Below are positions 1 through 6,308 of a stretch of 15,040 nt of DNA, in pieces. Origin of the DNA: an uncultured Bacilli bacterium (GTDB lineage: Bacteria; Bacillota_I; Bacilli_A; RF39; UBA660); the NCBI GenBank assembly GCA_944358225.1, contig CALVQP010000026.1:1-15040 (forward strand). The letters run 5' to 3'. Every line of letters begins with the position of its first letter. The first letter of the stretch is position 1. A model generated the notes under the pieces. That model was not told the origin of the DNA. It worked only from the letters and a program-made list of their open reading frames with translations, and did not search any database. The translations under genes and the position numbers were made by a program.

Positions 1-1559
1 AGCTTACAAACCGTACTTTTTCCACAACCACTAGGACCTTTAATTAATACCTTTTCTCCGAGTTTAATAGCCAAAGAAAAATTATCCAAAATTTTATAAT
101 AACCGTTATAAGAAAAAGTTATTTTATGCATTTTAATATCTCCTTTTAAAAATTTGGTTTCTGATGATATTAAATCTTCTTTTTCTAAGGCTAGAAAATC
201 ATTTATCTTATTAAAAATCGCTTTTAAATGATAATACTTTGGGATAAGATTAATAACGTTTTTTAAAGGATTAATAAAATAAACTACCAAAGCATTAAAT
301 GTGACTAGATCTATTAAATTAAATTTAGACTTATAGATTAAGTATAAGGCATAAGATGTAATTAAACATAATCCCAGTTCTTCAATTAAATTTTTAAATA
401 AGTTATATTTAGTTAACATACTTTTTAAGTTGAAAGAATCTTTTAAGAACGCCGAATATTTAAAATCCATTTTTTTCATGATAAAATTGTAACTATGTAA
501 ATTTTTAATTGTAGAAAAATTATGAACATTTTCAATAACTTCCTGATTAAAAGATGTTTCTTGTTCCAAATTTGTTTGAATGTTTTTACACAATGACGGA
601 ATATAACAAAGATAAGTCAATATATATATAATGGATAAAACTAAAAGCATTAAAAACAAACGATAATCTATTTGCCATAATACTAAACTACATCCTAAAA
701 TCATAGTTAAATCAAGACAAATAACAATCAAAAATTCACTAAAAAAGTCTTTAATCATTTCTAATTCTTTAATTCTGCTAACTATTTCTCCTGGAGTTTT
801 ACTACCAATAATATTTAAAGGAAGGAAAAATAAGTGACTTAAAAAAGAAAACATCGCTTGAACATTAATATTTTTATCCAAGAAGATAGTGTAATAATTT
901 CTGATATAAAAACTATAAACTTTAAAGAATGTTATATTAAATAGGAAGATTAAAAGTATTTTTAAAGTTTTTAAATTTAGAAATATTAAATCATTTAAAA
1001 TATATTTGATAAAGAAACTACTAGCTATACTTAAGGAAGTAAAAATTAACCCAGAAATTATTATTTTGATGATTAGATTTTTTTCTTGAGGAACAATACT
1101 TAAAAATAGATTTTTTAAATTCTTTTGATTATAAAATTCTACTACTTTATTTTGCGGATAGAATTCAATAATAATTTTAGTAAAACTTTCTAAAAATTCA
1201 CAAAGACCAATCTTTTTTAAGCCTACTGCTGGATCCATAATAGTTATTTGCTCTTTTTCCACTTTATAAATCACAACAAAATGATTATAACTATGAGCTA
1301 TCTCTTGATGAGCAATACAGGGCAAGTTCAAATTAAAAATATTTTTATTTTTGATTTTTAGTCCCCTAGCGTCTAGACCATAACTTTTGGCAGCAGTTAT
1401 CAAATTATAAGCGGTTGTGCCTTCTTTGGATGTATAAGTATCTTGTTTGATTTTTTCTAAAGGTACATACCCCTTATAATATTTAATAATTGATAGTAAG
1501 CAACAAGCTCCACAATCTTTATGATCTACTTGTTTAACGATGATGCCTTTTTTTCGCAC
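1..1559 (-). CDS. C39 peptidase-containing ABC exporter (bacteriocin/peptide type), 3' end cut by window edge
   Basis: I translated this minus-strand frame by hand; it is open for 519 codons from a GTG at 1559 to the window edge. A GGAGGG ribosome binding site lies 6 bases upstream of the GTG. Residues 1-125 are a C39 cysteine peptidase: Gln10, the DCG motif with Cys16, His93 in HFVV and Asp109 in MDPA match the known oxyanion and catalytic positions. Residues about 155-440 are a transmembrane domain with about six hydrophobic segments. The nucleotide-binding domain follows, with Walker A GPSGCGKST at 508-516, where the window ends. The family is usually about 700-730 residues, so roughly 200 are missing. 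Such exporters cut peptides with double-glycine leaders and secrete the core peptide. No leader peptide or immunity gene is visible here. It is divergent from spoIIIAH. Family assignment is sure; substrate is unknown. Confidence 0.93.
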   Translation of the reverse strand, partial: MRKKGIIVKQVDHKDCGACCLLSIIKYYKGYVPLEKIKQDTYTSKEGTTAYNLITAAKSYGLDARGLKIKNKNIFNLNLPCIAHQEIAHSYNHFVVIYKVEKEQITIMDPAVGLKKIGLCEFLESFTKIIIEFYPQNKVVEFYNQKNLKNLFLSIVPQEKNLIIKIIISGLIFTSLSIASSFFIKYILNDLIFLNLKTLKILLIFLFNITFFKVYSFYIRNYYTIFLDKNINVQAMFSFLSHLFFLPLNIIGSKTPGEIVSRIKELEMIKDFFSEFLIVICLDLTMILGCSLVLWQIDYRLFLMLLVLSIIYILTYLCYIPSLCKNIQTNLEQETSFNQEVIENVHNFSTIKNLHSYNFIMKKMDFKYSAFLKDSFNLKSMLTKYNLFKNLIEELGLCLITSYALYLIYKSKFNLIDLVTFNALVVYFINPLKNVINLIPKYYHLKAIFNKINDFLALEKEDLISSETKFLKGDIKMHKITFSYNGYYKILDNFSLAIKLGEKVLIKGPSGCGKSTVCK

Positions 1560-1679
1560 TTTTTTCCCTCCATTAGTATTATTATCTTTAAAATAGCAAA
1601 TTCCTTTTTTTAGATTATTTTTTTCATAAATTTTTTTTTGCAGCATATTAATTAAGTAGAATACATGGAGGTGTTAATA

Positions 1680-2174
1680 GTGATTAACAAACAAAACTTA
1701 TGGTTTTTAACTTTATTTAGTTTAATTTTAGTTTTAAGCATTTATTATTTAACTATGCCCGATGAAGTTTTAGAAACCATAAAAACAAGTAATAATGAGG
1801 AAAGTAATGAAGTTGTAGAAATTGAAGATAGTGACATATTAGCGGCGTTACGAGTAGAAGCAGATGAAGAGACATCTAAAGAGATGTCGACATATCAAGA
1901 AGTTTTATTAAATGAATCGGCGACTGTAGAAGAAAAAAATGATGCTTATGAAGCTTTAAAAGACTTAAATCAAATTAAAGGTAAAGAGGAAGCTATTGAA
2001 AAAGCAATTGAAGAAAATCATAAATTGAAAAGCTTTGTCAAAATTAAGGAAGATCAAGTTCAAGTAGTAATATCTAATAAGGATCATGATGAAAAACTAG
2101 CAAATAGCATTATTAGAACAGTCCAAAGTAATTTTGAAACACAAATGTTTATTACCGTGAAGTTTCAAGGTTAG
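1680..2174 (+). CDS. spoIIIAH: Stage III sporulation protein AH (SpoIIIAH)
   Basis: SpoIIIAH sits in the mother-cell membrane and pairs with forespore SpoIIQ in the channel that joins the two cells during engulfment. The protein has the expected plan: a short N-terminus (VINKQN), one transmembrane helix at about residues 7-25, an acidic linker, and a C-terminal helical plus beta domain at about 58-164. That domain carries the family-like stretches AYEALKDLNQ, FVKIKEDQVQVVI and ITVKFQ. I chose GTG at 1680 because GGAGGT at 1667-1672 is a good ribosome binding site for it; the in-frame ATG at 1665 overlaps that site. The product is 164 residues, shorter than the roughly 218 in B. subtilis, mostly in the linker. 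In Bacillus it closes the spoIIIAA-AH operon. Here no other spoIIIA gene lies upstream, because the preceding gene is a divergent transporter. Confidence 0.88.
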   Translation: MINKQNLWFLTLFSLILVLSIYYLTMPDEVLETIKTSNNEESNEVVEIEDSDILAALRVEADEETSKEMSTYQEVLLNESATVEEKNDAYEALKDLNQIKGKEEAIEKAIEENHKLKSFVKIKEDQVQVVISNKDHDEKLANSIIRTVQSNFETQMFITVKFQG

Positions 2175-2192
2175 ACTAGATATTTAACACGC

Positions 2193-2220
2193 ACTTAATT
2201 AAATGCTCTTTCATAAAATA
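2193..2220 (+). promoter_or_regulatory. Candidate sigma-K promoter for gerE
   Basis: CATAAAATA at 2212-2220 is an exact match to the sigma-K -10 consensus CATANNNTA. An AC at 2193-2194 lies 17 bases upstream, as the sigma-K -35 requires. Transcription would start near 2227, about 20 bases before the gerE ribosome binding site. In B. subtilis gerE is transcribed by sigma-K, so position and function agree. The -35 element is only two bases, so the support is mostly the -10 and the context. Confidence 0.6.
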
Positions 2221-2259
2221 CTATGGAGTTAGTATATAAATTGAAAGAGAGGTTTAATT

Positions 2260-2469
2260 GTGAAAAAAGGAATATTAACACTAAGAGAACAAGAAGTATT
2301 TGAACTTTTAGTCTTGAATAAATCAACTAAAGAAATTGCAACAGAGTTAGAAATCAGCGAAAAAACTGTAAGAAACCACATTTCTAATGCAATGCAAAAG
2401 CTGGGCGTTAAAGGGCGCGCACAAGCGGTGGTGGAACTTTTAAAATTAGGTGAAATAACAATAAATTAG
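2260..2469 (+). CDS. gerE: Spore coat/late sporulation regulator GerE (LuxR-type HTH)
   Basis: GerE is the last DNA-binding regulator of the mother-cell line; with sigma-K it switches spore coat and germination genes on or off. The 69-residue product is essentially only a LuxR/FixJ-type helix-turn-helix domain, as in B. subtilis GerE (74 residues). It shows LTLREQEVFELL, the recognition region ISEKTVRNHISNAMQKL and the tail GVKGRAQAVVELL, all very close to the Bacillus protein. The start is a GTG at 2260 with AGAGAGG at 2246-2252 upstream. It lies 85 bases after spoIIIAH and 67 before gerM. Its own sigma-K-like promoter is at 2193-2220, and a palindrome overlapping its stop codon probably ends the transcript. 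Identification is firm because length, composition and sequence all match. Confidence 0.95.
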   Translation: MKKGILTLREQEVFELLVLNKSTKEIATELEISEKTVRNHISNAMQKLGVKGRAQAVVELLKLGEITIN

Positions 2470-2490
2470 TCTTTAAAGACTAATTTTATT
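2463..2490 (+). terminator. Probable intrinsic terminator after gerE
   Basis: A perfect inverted repeat with 12-base arms (AAATTAGTCTTT / AAAGACTAATTT, 2463-2486) is followed by a T-rich tract. It overlaps the gerE stop codon. The stem is A+T rich, so strength is uncertain. Confidence 0.5.
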
Positions 2491-2536
2491 TTGTATTATT
2501 TTGAAAGATATTTAATATAATTTATTAGGTGGTTTA

Positions 2537-3493
2537 ATGCTAACAAATACTTTTATCCGCAAGATAACTATTGCAACATGTGCCCTTTTGATCGTTTTGA
2601 TTTTATATACTTTTCCTAAAAAGAAAGAAACTATCGATTATGAGCAATCATATAATTATGTAGAAAATTTAGATAAAAAGAATAATATTTTTTTAATTGA
2701 TGAAAATAATTATGTAGCTATGACTAATATAATGTTAAGTACGAAAAATAGTGTCAAAAAATGTGAGGAATTACTTCAAACGTTAATAATTGGTAGTAAA
2801 AAGAGTAATTATATTCCTAATGGATTTAAGGCAATTATTCCTAAAAAAACAACTATTAATAATTTGGATTTAAATGAGGGATTATTAAAAGTAGATTTTT
2901 CAAAAGAAATTTTAAATGTATCTTTAGAAGATGAAGAAAAAATGATTGAAGCTATCGTATACACTTTAACTTCAGTAGATGGTGTAGAAAAAGTCATGAT
3001 TTTTTGTGAAGGAAAAATATTATCTGAATTACCAAATTCCGGCAAAATCTTACCTCAAACTTTGGACCGAAGTTATGGAATAAATAAAGTATATGATTTA
3101 GATAGTTTAGAAGGAACTAGCAAGACAACTGTATATTATATAAGTAAGTTTAATGAAAATTATTATTATGTGCCAATTACTAAAATTAATAATGATACTA
3201 CTAATAAAGTAGAAATTATTATAAACGAACTTAAAAGTAGTCCTATTTATCAAACGAATTTAATGAGTTATTTAAAAGCTAATGTGGAATTAAAAGAATA
3301 TGAATTAAAGGAAAATACTATCAGTCTAAGTTTTAATGAGAATTTATTTAATGATTTAAATAGTAAAAATATTTTAGAAGAAGTTAAATATACGATTTCG
3401 TTATCACTTAAGGATAATTTTGATGTAGATGAGGTTGTTTTTTTAGTAAATGACGAAAAAGTTGCTAATTTAACTTTAAAAAATGTTGAATAA
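2537..3493 (+). CDS. gerM: Sporulation/germination protein GerM with two GerMN domains
   Basis: In B. subtilis GerM helps build the basal platform of the SpoIIIA-SpoIIQ channel, so it belongs functionally with SpoIIIAH, encoded just upstream. The 318-residue protein has an N-terminal hydrophobic segment at about 9-26 and two tandem GerMN-type domains at about 72-163 and 222-312. Each domain shows the pattern of a helix, a proline-rich turn, then strands ending in a DFS/SFN-like motif (LLKVDFSKE, ISLSFNENL). Bacillus GerM is a lipoprotein. Here Cys15 sits in the middle of the hydrophobic stretch as IATC, which is a poor lipobox, so a membrane anchor is more likely. AGGTGG at 2527-2532 is the ribosome binding site for ATG 2537. 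Codon use resembles its neighbours. Confidence 0.82.
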   Translation: MLTNTFIRKITIATCALLIVLILYTFPKKKETIDYEQSYNYVENLDKKNNIFLIDENNYVAMTNIMLSTKNSVKKCEELLQTLIIGSKKSNYIPNGFKAIIPKKTTINNLDLNEGLLKVDFSKEILNVSLEDEEKMIEAIVYTLTSVDGVEKVMIFCEGKILSELPNSGKILPQTLDRSYGINKVYDLDSLEGTSKTTVYYISKFNENYYYVPITKINNDTTNKVEIIINELKSSPIYQTNLMSYLKANVELKEYELKENTISLSFNENLFNDLNSKNILEEVKYTISLSLKDNFDVDEVVFLVNDEKVANLTLKNVE

Positions 3494-3514
3494 TTTAAGA
3501 ATTTGTTTTATAAT
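3486..3514 (+). promoter_or_regulatory. Sigma-A promoter for tRNA-Arg
   Basis: TTGAAT at 3486-3491 and a perfect TATAAT at 3509-3514 are separated by 17 bases. Transcription would start near 3521, 14 bases before the mature tRNA. The -35 overlaps the gerM stop codon, so the tRNA is probably its own unit. Confidence 0.6.
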
Positions 3515-3534
3515 CTATTTGCTGGTGCTGTTAT

Positions 3535-3611
3535 GTCCTGGTAGCTCAGTTGGATAGAGCATACGCCTTCTAAGCGTACGGTCAGGGGTTCGAATCCCTT
3601 CCAGGACACCA
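3535..3611 (+). tRNA. tRNA-Arg, anticodon UCU
   Basis: The cloverleaf can be drawn by eye. The acceptor stem GTCCTGG (3535-3541) pairs with CCAGGAC (3601-3607). T8 and A9 precede the D arm GCTC...GAGC. The anticodon arm is TACGC-CTTCTAA-GCGTA with anticodon TCT, read as UCU, for AGA/AGG arginine codons. The T arm has the loop TTCGAAT. A discriminator base A at 3608 and an encoded CCA at 3609-3611 complete it. It has its own promoter and a downstream terminator. I see no sign of an integrated element or duplicated 3' end nearby. Confidence 0.97.
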
Positions 3612-3644
3612 CTTTGGAAATTAGTCGAATTAATCGACTTAAAT

Positions 3645-3676
3645 AGAGGAACTTTTATAAGTTCTTTTTATTTTAT
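3645..3676 (+). terminator. Intrinsic terminator after tRNA-Arg
   Basis: GAACTT (3649-3654), loop TTAT, AAGTTC (3659-3664), then TTTTTATTTT. The stem can be extended outward by A-T and G-U pairs. A weaker hairpin, AGTCGA/TCGACT, precedes it at 3623-3639. The 3677-3760 stretch beyond contains nothing I recognise. Confidence 0.7.
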
Positions 3677-3767
3677 CAGTATGTATGTAAAAGAATGATA
3701 ATGATTAAAGAAAATATGTAACTAAAAAAATAAACTCAATAAATTACTATTTTTTCAAATAATTAGG

Positions 3768-3792
3768 AAAAAGTGTTTGATGTTACACTTTT
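3768..3792 (-). terminator. Second (distal) hairpin terminator of the unknown two-gene unit
   Basis: AAAAGTGT and ACACTTTT form an 8-base stem with an 8-base loop. On the minus strand it ends in a short T tract. It lies about 15 bases beyond the main terminator at 3801-3837, so the two would act in tandem. Confidence 0.4.
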
Positions 3793-3800
3793 ATAGCACT

Positions 3801-3837
3801 AAAAAAGCTGAATGAAAGTTTTCGATTTCAATCAGCT
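3801..3837 (-). terminator. Intrinsic terminator of the unknown two-gene unit
   Basis: Two 12-base arms (3806-3817 and 3826-3837) pair at 11 of 12 positions around an 8-base loop. On the minus strand the arm ending in AGCT runs straight into six T residues (3806-3801). It lies five bases after the stop codon of the upstream gene. Confidence 0.75.
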
Positions 3838-3842
3838 AATTG

Positions 3843-4280
3843 TTATTTTGAGAATTGATGTAATAATTTAGCATATGAGCTAGTTTCTTCTTGATTTAAA
3901 GAAATAAGTTTTAATGTTTCTAAGCGTTTTATTTCTTCTTTAGCTGCATACATATACGAGCTAGGAATAGCTCCAGCAAATTTATATAAACACTCTAACT
4001 TCTCCTCTGTATCTGGACAAGCTAATAAACCTCGTGCTAAATCATTGACATTAACACCTTTAATTTCTTCCATAGCAATTCGAGTTATCCACATAGGATT
4101 TTTTAAAGATACTACTCTTTTAATGACAAGAGCTAAATCAAATAAATTGTTATCTTCTAATTCATGTAAATATCTTATAATATAATCGATGTTTAAAGTA
4201 TAATAAATATAAGTTGATAAAGGTAAGCCAGTTGCTTTTAATTCTTCGTAAGAAATACTTTGTAACTGTGAGTCTAACAT
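3843..4280 (-). CDS. Conserved-looking helical protein of unknown function
   Basis: I do not recognise this 145-residue protein. It has no signal peptide or clear membrane segment and looks almost all alpha-helical: about seven amphipathic helices broken by turns such as SLKNP, ACPDTEE and GAIPSS, as in small helical-repeat proteins. Its ATG overlaps the stop of the upstream thioredoxin-like gene by 7 bases, and AGGGGGA precedes it, so the two are translationally coupled and probably act together. The pair is read from a consensus promoter at 4616-4644 and ends at a strong terminator at 3801-3837. Two cysteines (in LACPD and LECLY) are present. That it is a real gene is well supported; the function is not known. 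Confidence 0.72.
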   Translation of the reverse strand: MLDSQLQSISYEELKATGLPLSTYIYYTLNIDYIIRYLHELEDNNLFDLALVIKRVVSLKNPMWITRIAMEEIKGVNVNDLARGLLACPDTEEKLECLYKFAGAIPSSYMYAAKEEIKRLETLKLISLNQEETSSYAKLLHQFSK

Positions 4281-4531
4281 TTTTCATTCCCCCTATTTTT
4301 AAGAAACATTTCAACTTCTGAAATATCAGTATTATTCATAAATCGCTTTAATTCTTTATAGTTTTCATCTAAAATAATTATTGTTGGCAGAAAGGATCTA
4401 ATATTAAGATATTTAATCTTAGAATAATCATCATAATAATCAAAATAAGTAATTTTGACATCAGGATAATTATATAAACTATCATATTTAGAATTATCTA
4501 AATATGCGGCACTAATGATGAATAAATTCAT
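4274..4531 (-). CDS. Small thioredoxin-fold-like protein lacking the CXXC active site
   Basis: I chose ATG 4531 (85 residues, MNLFIISAAYL...) because AAGGAACG lies just upstream. A longer frame from about 4597 would begin inside the leader hairpin. The sequence reads like a stripped thioredoxin domain: a first strand NLFIIS, a second strand VKITYFDYY, a helix, then IRSFLPTIIILDENYKELKRF. That last stretch resembles the cis-proline strand, beta hairpin and following strand of thioredoxins. The WCXXC segment is replaced by SAAYLDNSKY, and the only cysteine is the last residue, so disulfide exchange is unlikely. It overlaps the next gene by 7 bases, so the two are probably co-translated. The fold call is my inference from the pattern and needs a structure prediction. 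Confidence 0.6.
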   Translation of the reverse strand: MNLFIISAAYLDNSKYDSLYNYPDVKITYFDYYDDYSKIKYLNIRSFLPTIIILDENYKELKRFMNNTDISEVEMFLKNRGNEKC

Positions 4532-4549
4532 AAAATCGTTCCTTTTTAA

Positions 4550-4585
4550 AATCTTAAAATAAAAAGTATCCGTAAGGGATACTTT
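4550..4585 (-). terminator. Attenuator-like terminator hairpin in the leader of the unknown unit
   Basis: AAAGTATCC (4563-4571) and GGATACTTT (4577-4585) form a perfect 9-base stem with a 5-base loop. On the minus strand it is followed by TTTTTATTTT. It lies after the promoter at 4616-4644 and just before the ribosome binding site of the gene starting at 4531. It can therefore stop transcription early, or end the upstream gene's transcript. Confidence 0.6.
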
Positions 4586-4615
4586 AAATATAACCAATCC
4601 CCAGCAACGAGACTG

Positions 4616-4644
4616 ATTATAACACTATAGTAACAAACTGTCAA
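4616..4644 (-). promoter_or_regulatory. Perfect-consensus sigma-A promoter
   Basis: Minus-strand TTGACA (4644-4639), a 17-base spacer and TATAAT (4621-4616) match the consensus at all 12 positions. The -35 abuts the stop codon of the upstream 483-residue gene. Transcription would start near 4609, giving a leader of about 78 bases before the ATG at 4531. That leader contains the hairpin at 4550-4585. Confidence 0.85.
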
Positions 4645-6096
4645 CTAACCATTATAGGAAAAATTTAGGCTATCAGTAGATAAAGCGTTGTTATTTTTAA
4701 CAGCAAACGTTACCTTCACACCGTTAGATAAACTTACTGCTAAACCAGATGAGGTGGCTTCATAGCTACAAGTAACATCATAATCATCAGTTAAAGTATT
4801 AGGATCGACTCCCTTATAAGTACACTCTCCACCTTTGATTAAAGTAATAGCAGCAGTATATTTTGATGTTGTTTTATAGGTTCCATAGTCTAAAGTTTTA
4901 CTGCCTACTTGGACTTTATTTTTAAGTTCTTCTTGCCTTTTGGCTTCTTCTAGTGCTTCTTGTTCTTCCTGTTTTTTCTTTTGTTCTTCCTCTTGTCTTT
5001 TCTTTTCTTCCTCTTCTTTTTGTTTTTGTTCTTCTTCTTTCTTTTTAGCTTCCTCTTCTTCTTGCTCTTCTATTGTATTTTGAATATCTTTTAAAGTAAC
5101 ATCATTATCTTCAAGTAACTCTTCATTAGTAAATTTGTTCTTTATTACTTGTTTTACGGTAGAAGAAATATCATCTTTTTGAAAATTAATACTTAAAGCA
5201 TTATCTAGGATATTATCACTGTCATACTCAGTTGTAATTAAATAATAATCACTAGTAAATTCTTCATTATCAACTTCTTTATCAGTTAAAGATATAACAA
5301 TATTTTCTTCAGAATCTAAAACTGCATAATAAGCTTTTTCATTTATTTTATTATAAATATAAGCTAGGCTAGCTGTATCATTAAGCTCATAGTCTTTATC
5401 ATATGTAACTTCTTCATCGATTTCAAAAATACTTAAATTACCATTTTTACTATCTTTAGCATAAGCTAAGAGTTCATATTCATCATCTGAATCGATATCT
5501 AAAAGCATGATATCCATCTTATCTGTATTAATATCAGAATTGTCTCGCTGTGTTTCTAAAGCTTTTACCAAGCTGCCATCACTAGCTGCTAGTGTCAATA
5601 CATCTTCCCAACTTTGAGGCGTTTTTGAAGTATTGTTATCTGTCTTTTTATCTTTAAACGCAAATACTAAAACACAAGCGATTACAATTATAGCAATACA
5701 AATAGCTATAATAATTATCACTTTCTTTTTTGGTCCTTTTTTTTCTTTGCCTTCTTTTTCTTTCTTAGTTTTTTTCTCTTGAGGTTGATCGTTTTCAGGT
5801 TTTTCTTTTTTTGCTTTTTCCTCTTCTTTAGGTGAATTATCTGCTATATCTAAAGAATCATCTATAGTGTTAGTATTTTGTTCTTGGGTAACTTCTTCGA
5901 TTATTTGTTGTTCTTGATTACCTTCAGCCTCAATAAGAATCTCTAAAACTTCTTCTTTAGTATATAGCTCGTAATTATCCACTATTTCTTTTGCTAAATC
6001 TTCTATTTCATCCAACGTTAAAACACTGCGGTAACGTTCTTTTATTATTTCCAAAACCTCTTCATTAGTCAGTTTTGTTTTTTCTTCTTCATTCAT
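4645..6096 (-). CDS. Single-pass membrane protein with charged coiled coil; function unknown
   Basis: I do not recognise the family. The 483-residue product, counted from ATG 6096, has several regions. An N-terminal helical part (about 1-65) holds two similar NEEVLEI/KEEVLEI helices. A charged linker leads to one transmembrane helix at about 126-147, after a lysine-rich stop that suggests N-in topology. A globular extracellular domain spans about 160-333. A continuous Glu/Lys/Gln coiled coil follows at about 340-395, then a compact beta-rich C-terminal domain (about 396-483) with two cysteines. ATG 6096 is favoured because GAGGTG lies 6 bases upstream; the GTG codons at 6105 and 6099 overlap or crowd that site. 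A sensor or surface-anchored role is possible, but nothing in the sequence proves it. Confidence 0.75.
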   Translation of the reverse strand: MNEEEKTKLTNEEVLEIIKERYRSVLTLDEIEDLAKEIVDNYELYTKEEVLEILIEAEGNQEQQIIEEVTQEQNTNTIDDSLDIADNSPKEEEKAKKEKPENDQPQEKKTKKEKEGKEKKGPKKKVIIIIAICIAIIVIACVLVFAFKDKKTDNNTSKTPQSWEDVLTLAASDGSLVKALETQRDNSDINTDKMDIMLLDIDSDDEYELLAYAKDSKNGNLSIFEIDEEVTYDKDYELNDTASLAYIYNKINEKAYYAVLDSEENIVISLTDKEVDNEEFTSDYYLITTEYDSDNILDNALSINFQKDDISSTVKQVIKNKFTNEELLEDNDVTLKDIQNTIEEQEEEEAKKKEEEQKQKEEEEKKRQEEEQKKKQEEQEALEEAKRQEELKNKVQVGSKTLDYGTYKTTSKYTAAITLIKGGECTYKGVDPNTLTDDYDVTCSYEATSSGLAVSLSNGVKVTFAVKNNNALSTDSLNFSYNG

Positions 6097-6120
6097 CACA
6101 TACACCTCTTTATATTAACC

Positions 6121-6149
6121 ATATTACCATATTCTGAATATTATCACAA
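6121..6149 (-). promoter_or_regulatory. Weak candidate promoter of the 483-residue membrane protein gene
   Basis: Minus-strand TTGTGA (6149-6144), a 17-base spacer and TAATAT (6126-6121). Each box matches 4 of 6 consensus positions. The predicted start lies almost on the ribosome binding site, which weakens the call. Confidence 0.25.
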
Positions 6150-6167
6150 TCATAACCAATAATATGT

Positions 6168-6196
6168 TTGCAATATGTAAAAATATATGATATATT
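6168..6196 (+). promoter_or_regulatory. Sigma-A-like promoter for the candidate small RNA
   Basis: TTGCAA (6168-6173), a 17-base spacer and TATATT (6191-6196). The -10 matches 5 of 6 positions and the -35 4 of 6. Transcription is predicted to start at about 6200-6203, exactly at the foot of the long stem of the structured RNA downstream. Confidence 0.5.
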
Positions 6197-6202
6197 TTTA
6201 GT

Positions 6203-6290
6203 GGAGTTAAGACAAGTAAGTCATTTTTATATCAATCACAAAATGGGGGTTTTGGAACCAAGGCTTATTTGTTACTTAACTCTTTTTTAT
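6203..6290 (+). ncRNA. Candidate structured small RNA of about 85-90 bases
   Basis: No open frame fits here, but the stretch folds well. Bases 6204-6211 (GAGTTAAG) pair with 6275-6282 (CTTAACTC). After a two-base bulge, 6212-6222 pair with 6262-6272 through 11 more pairs, including G-U. The result is a 19-pair stem closed by a 39-base apical region. That region holds a second hairpin, CAAAA-TGGGGG-TTTTG (6239-6254), with a G-rich loop. The long stem is followed at once by six T residues (6283-6288), so it also serves as a terminator. A sigma-A-like promoter sits at the right distance upstream. The RNA is convergent with rpmF. It lacks the conserved features of SRP RNA, tmRNA and RNase P RNA, and I cannot place it in a known family. 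Confidence 0.6.
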
Positions 6291-6308
6291 TGGCAAATAA
6301 AAAAAGGC

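Noticed and set aside
1598..1632. Sigma-E-like -10 CATAAATT before spoIIIAH
   Set aside because: It is one mismatch from the consensus, but I find no -35 element at the right distance.
2491..2521. TTGTAT...TATAAT before gerM
   Set aside because: The spacer is 19 bases and transcription would start inside the ribosome binding site; a sigma-E reading is no better.
2809..3045. Open frame of 78 codons on the minus strand
   Set aside because: It lies wholly antisense inside gerM, has no clear ribosome binding site, and its product resembles nothing known.
3535..3842. tRNA-Arg as an integration site
   Set aside because: No repeat of the tRNA 3' end and no integrase or phage gene is visible nearby.
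6203..6290. Reading the structured RNA as SRP RNA, a guanidine switch or a fluoride switch
   Set aside because: None of the conserved loops of those families is present.
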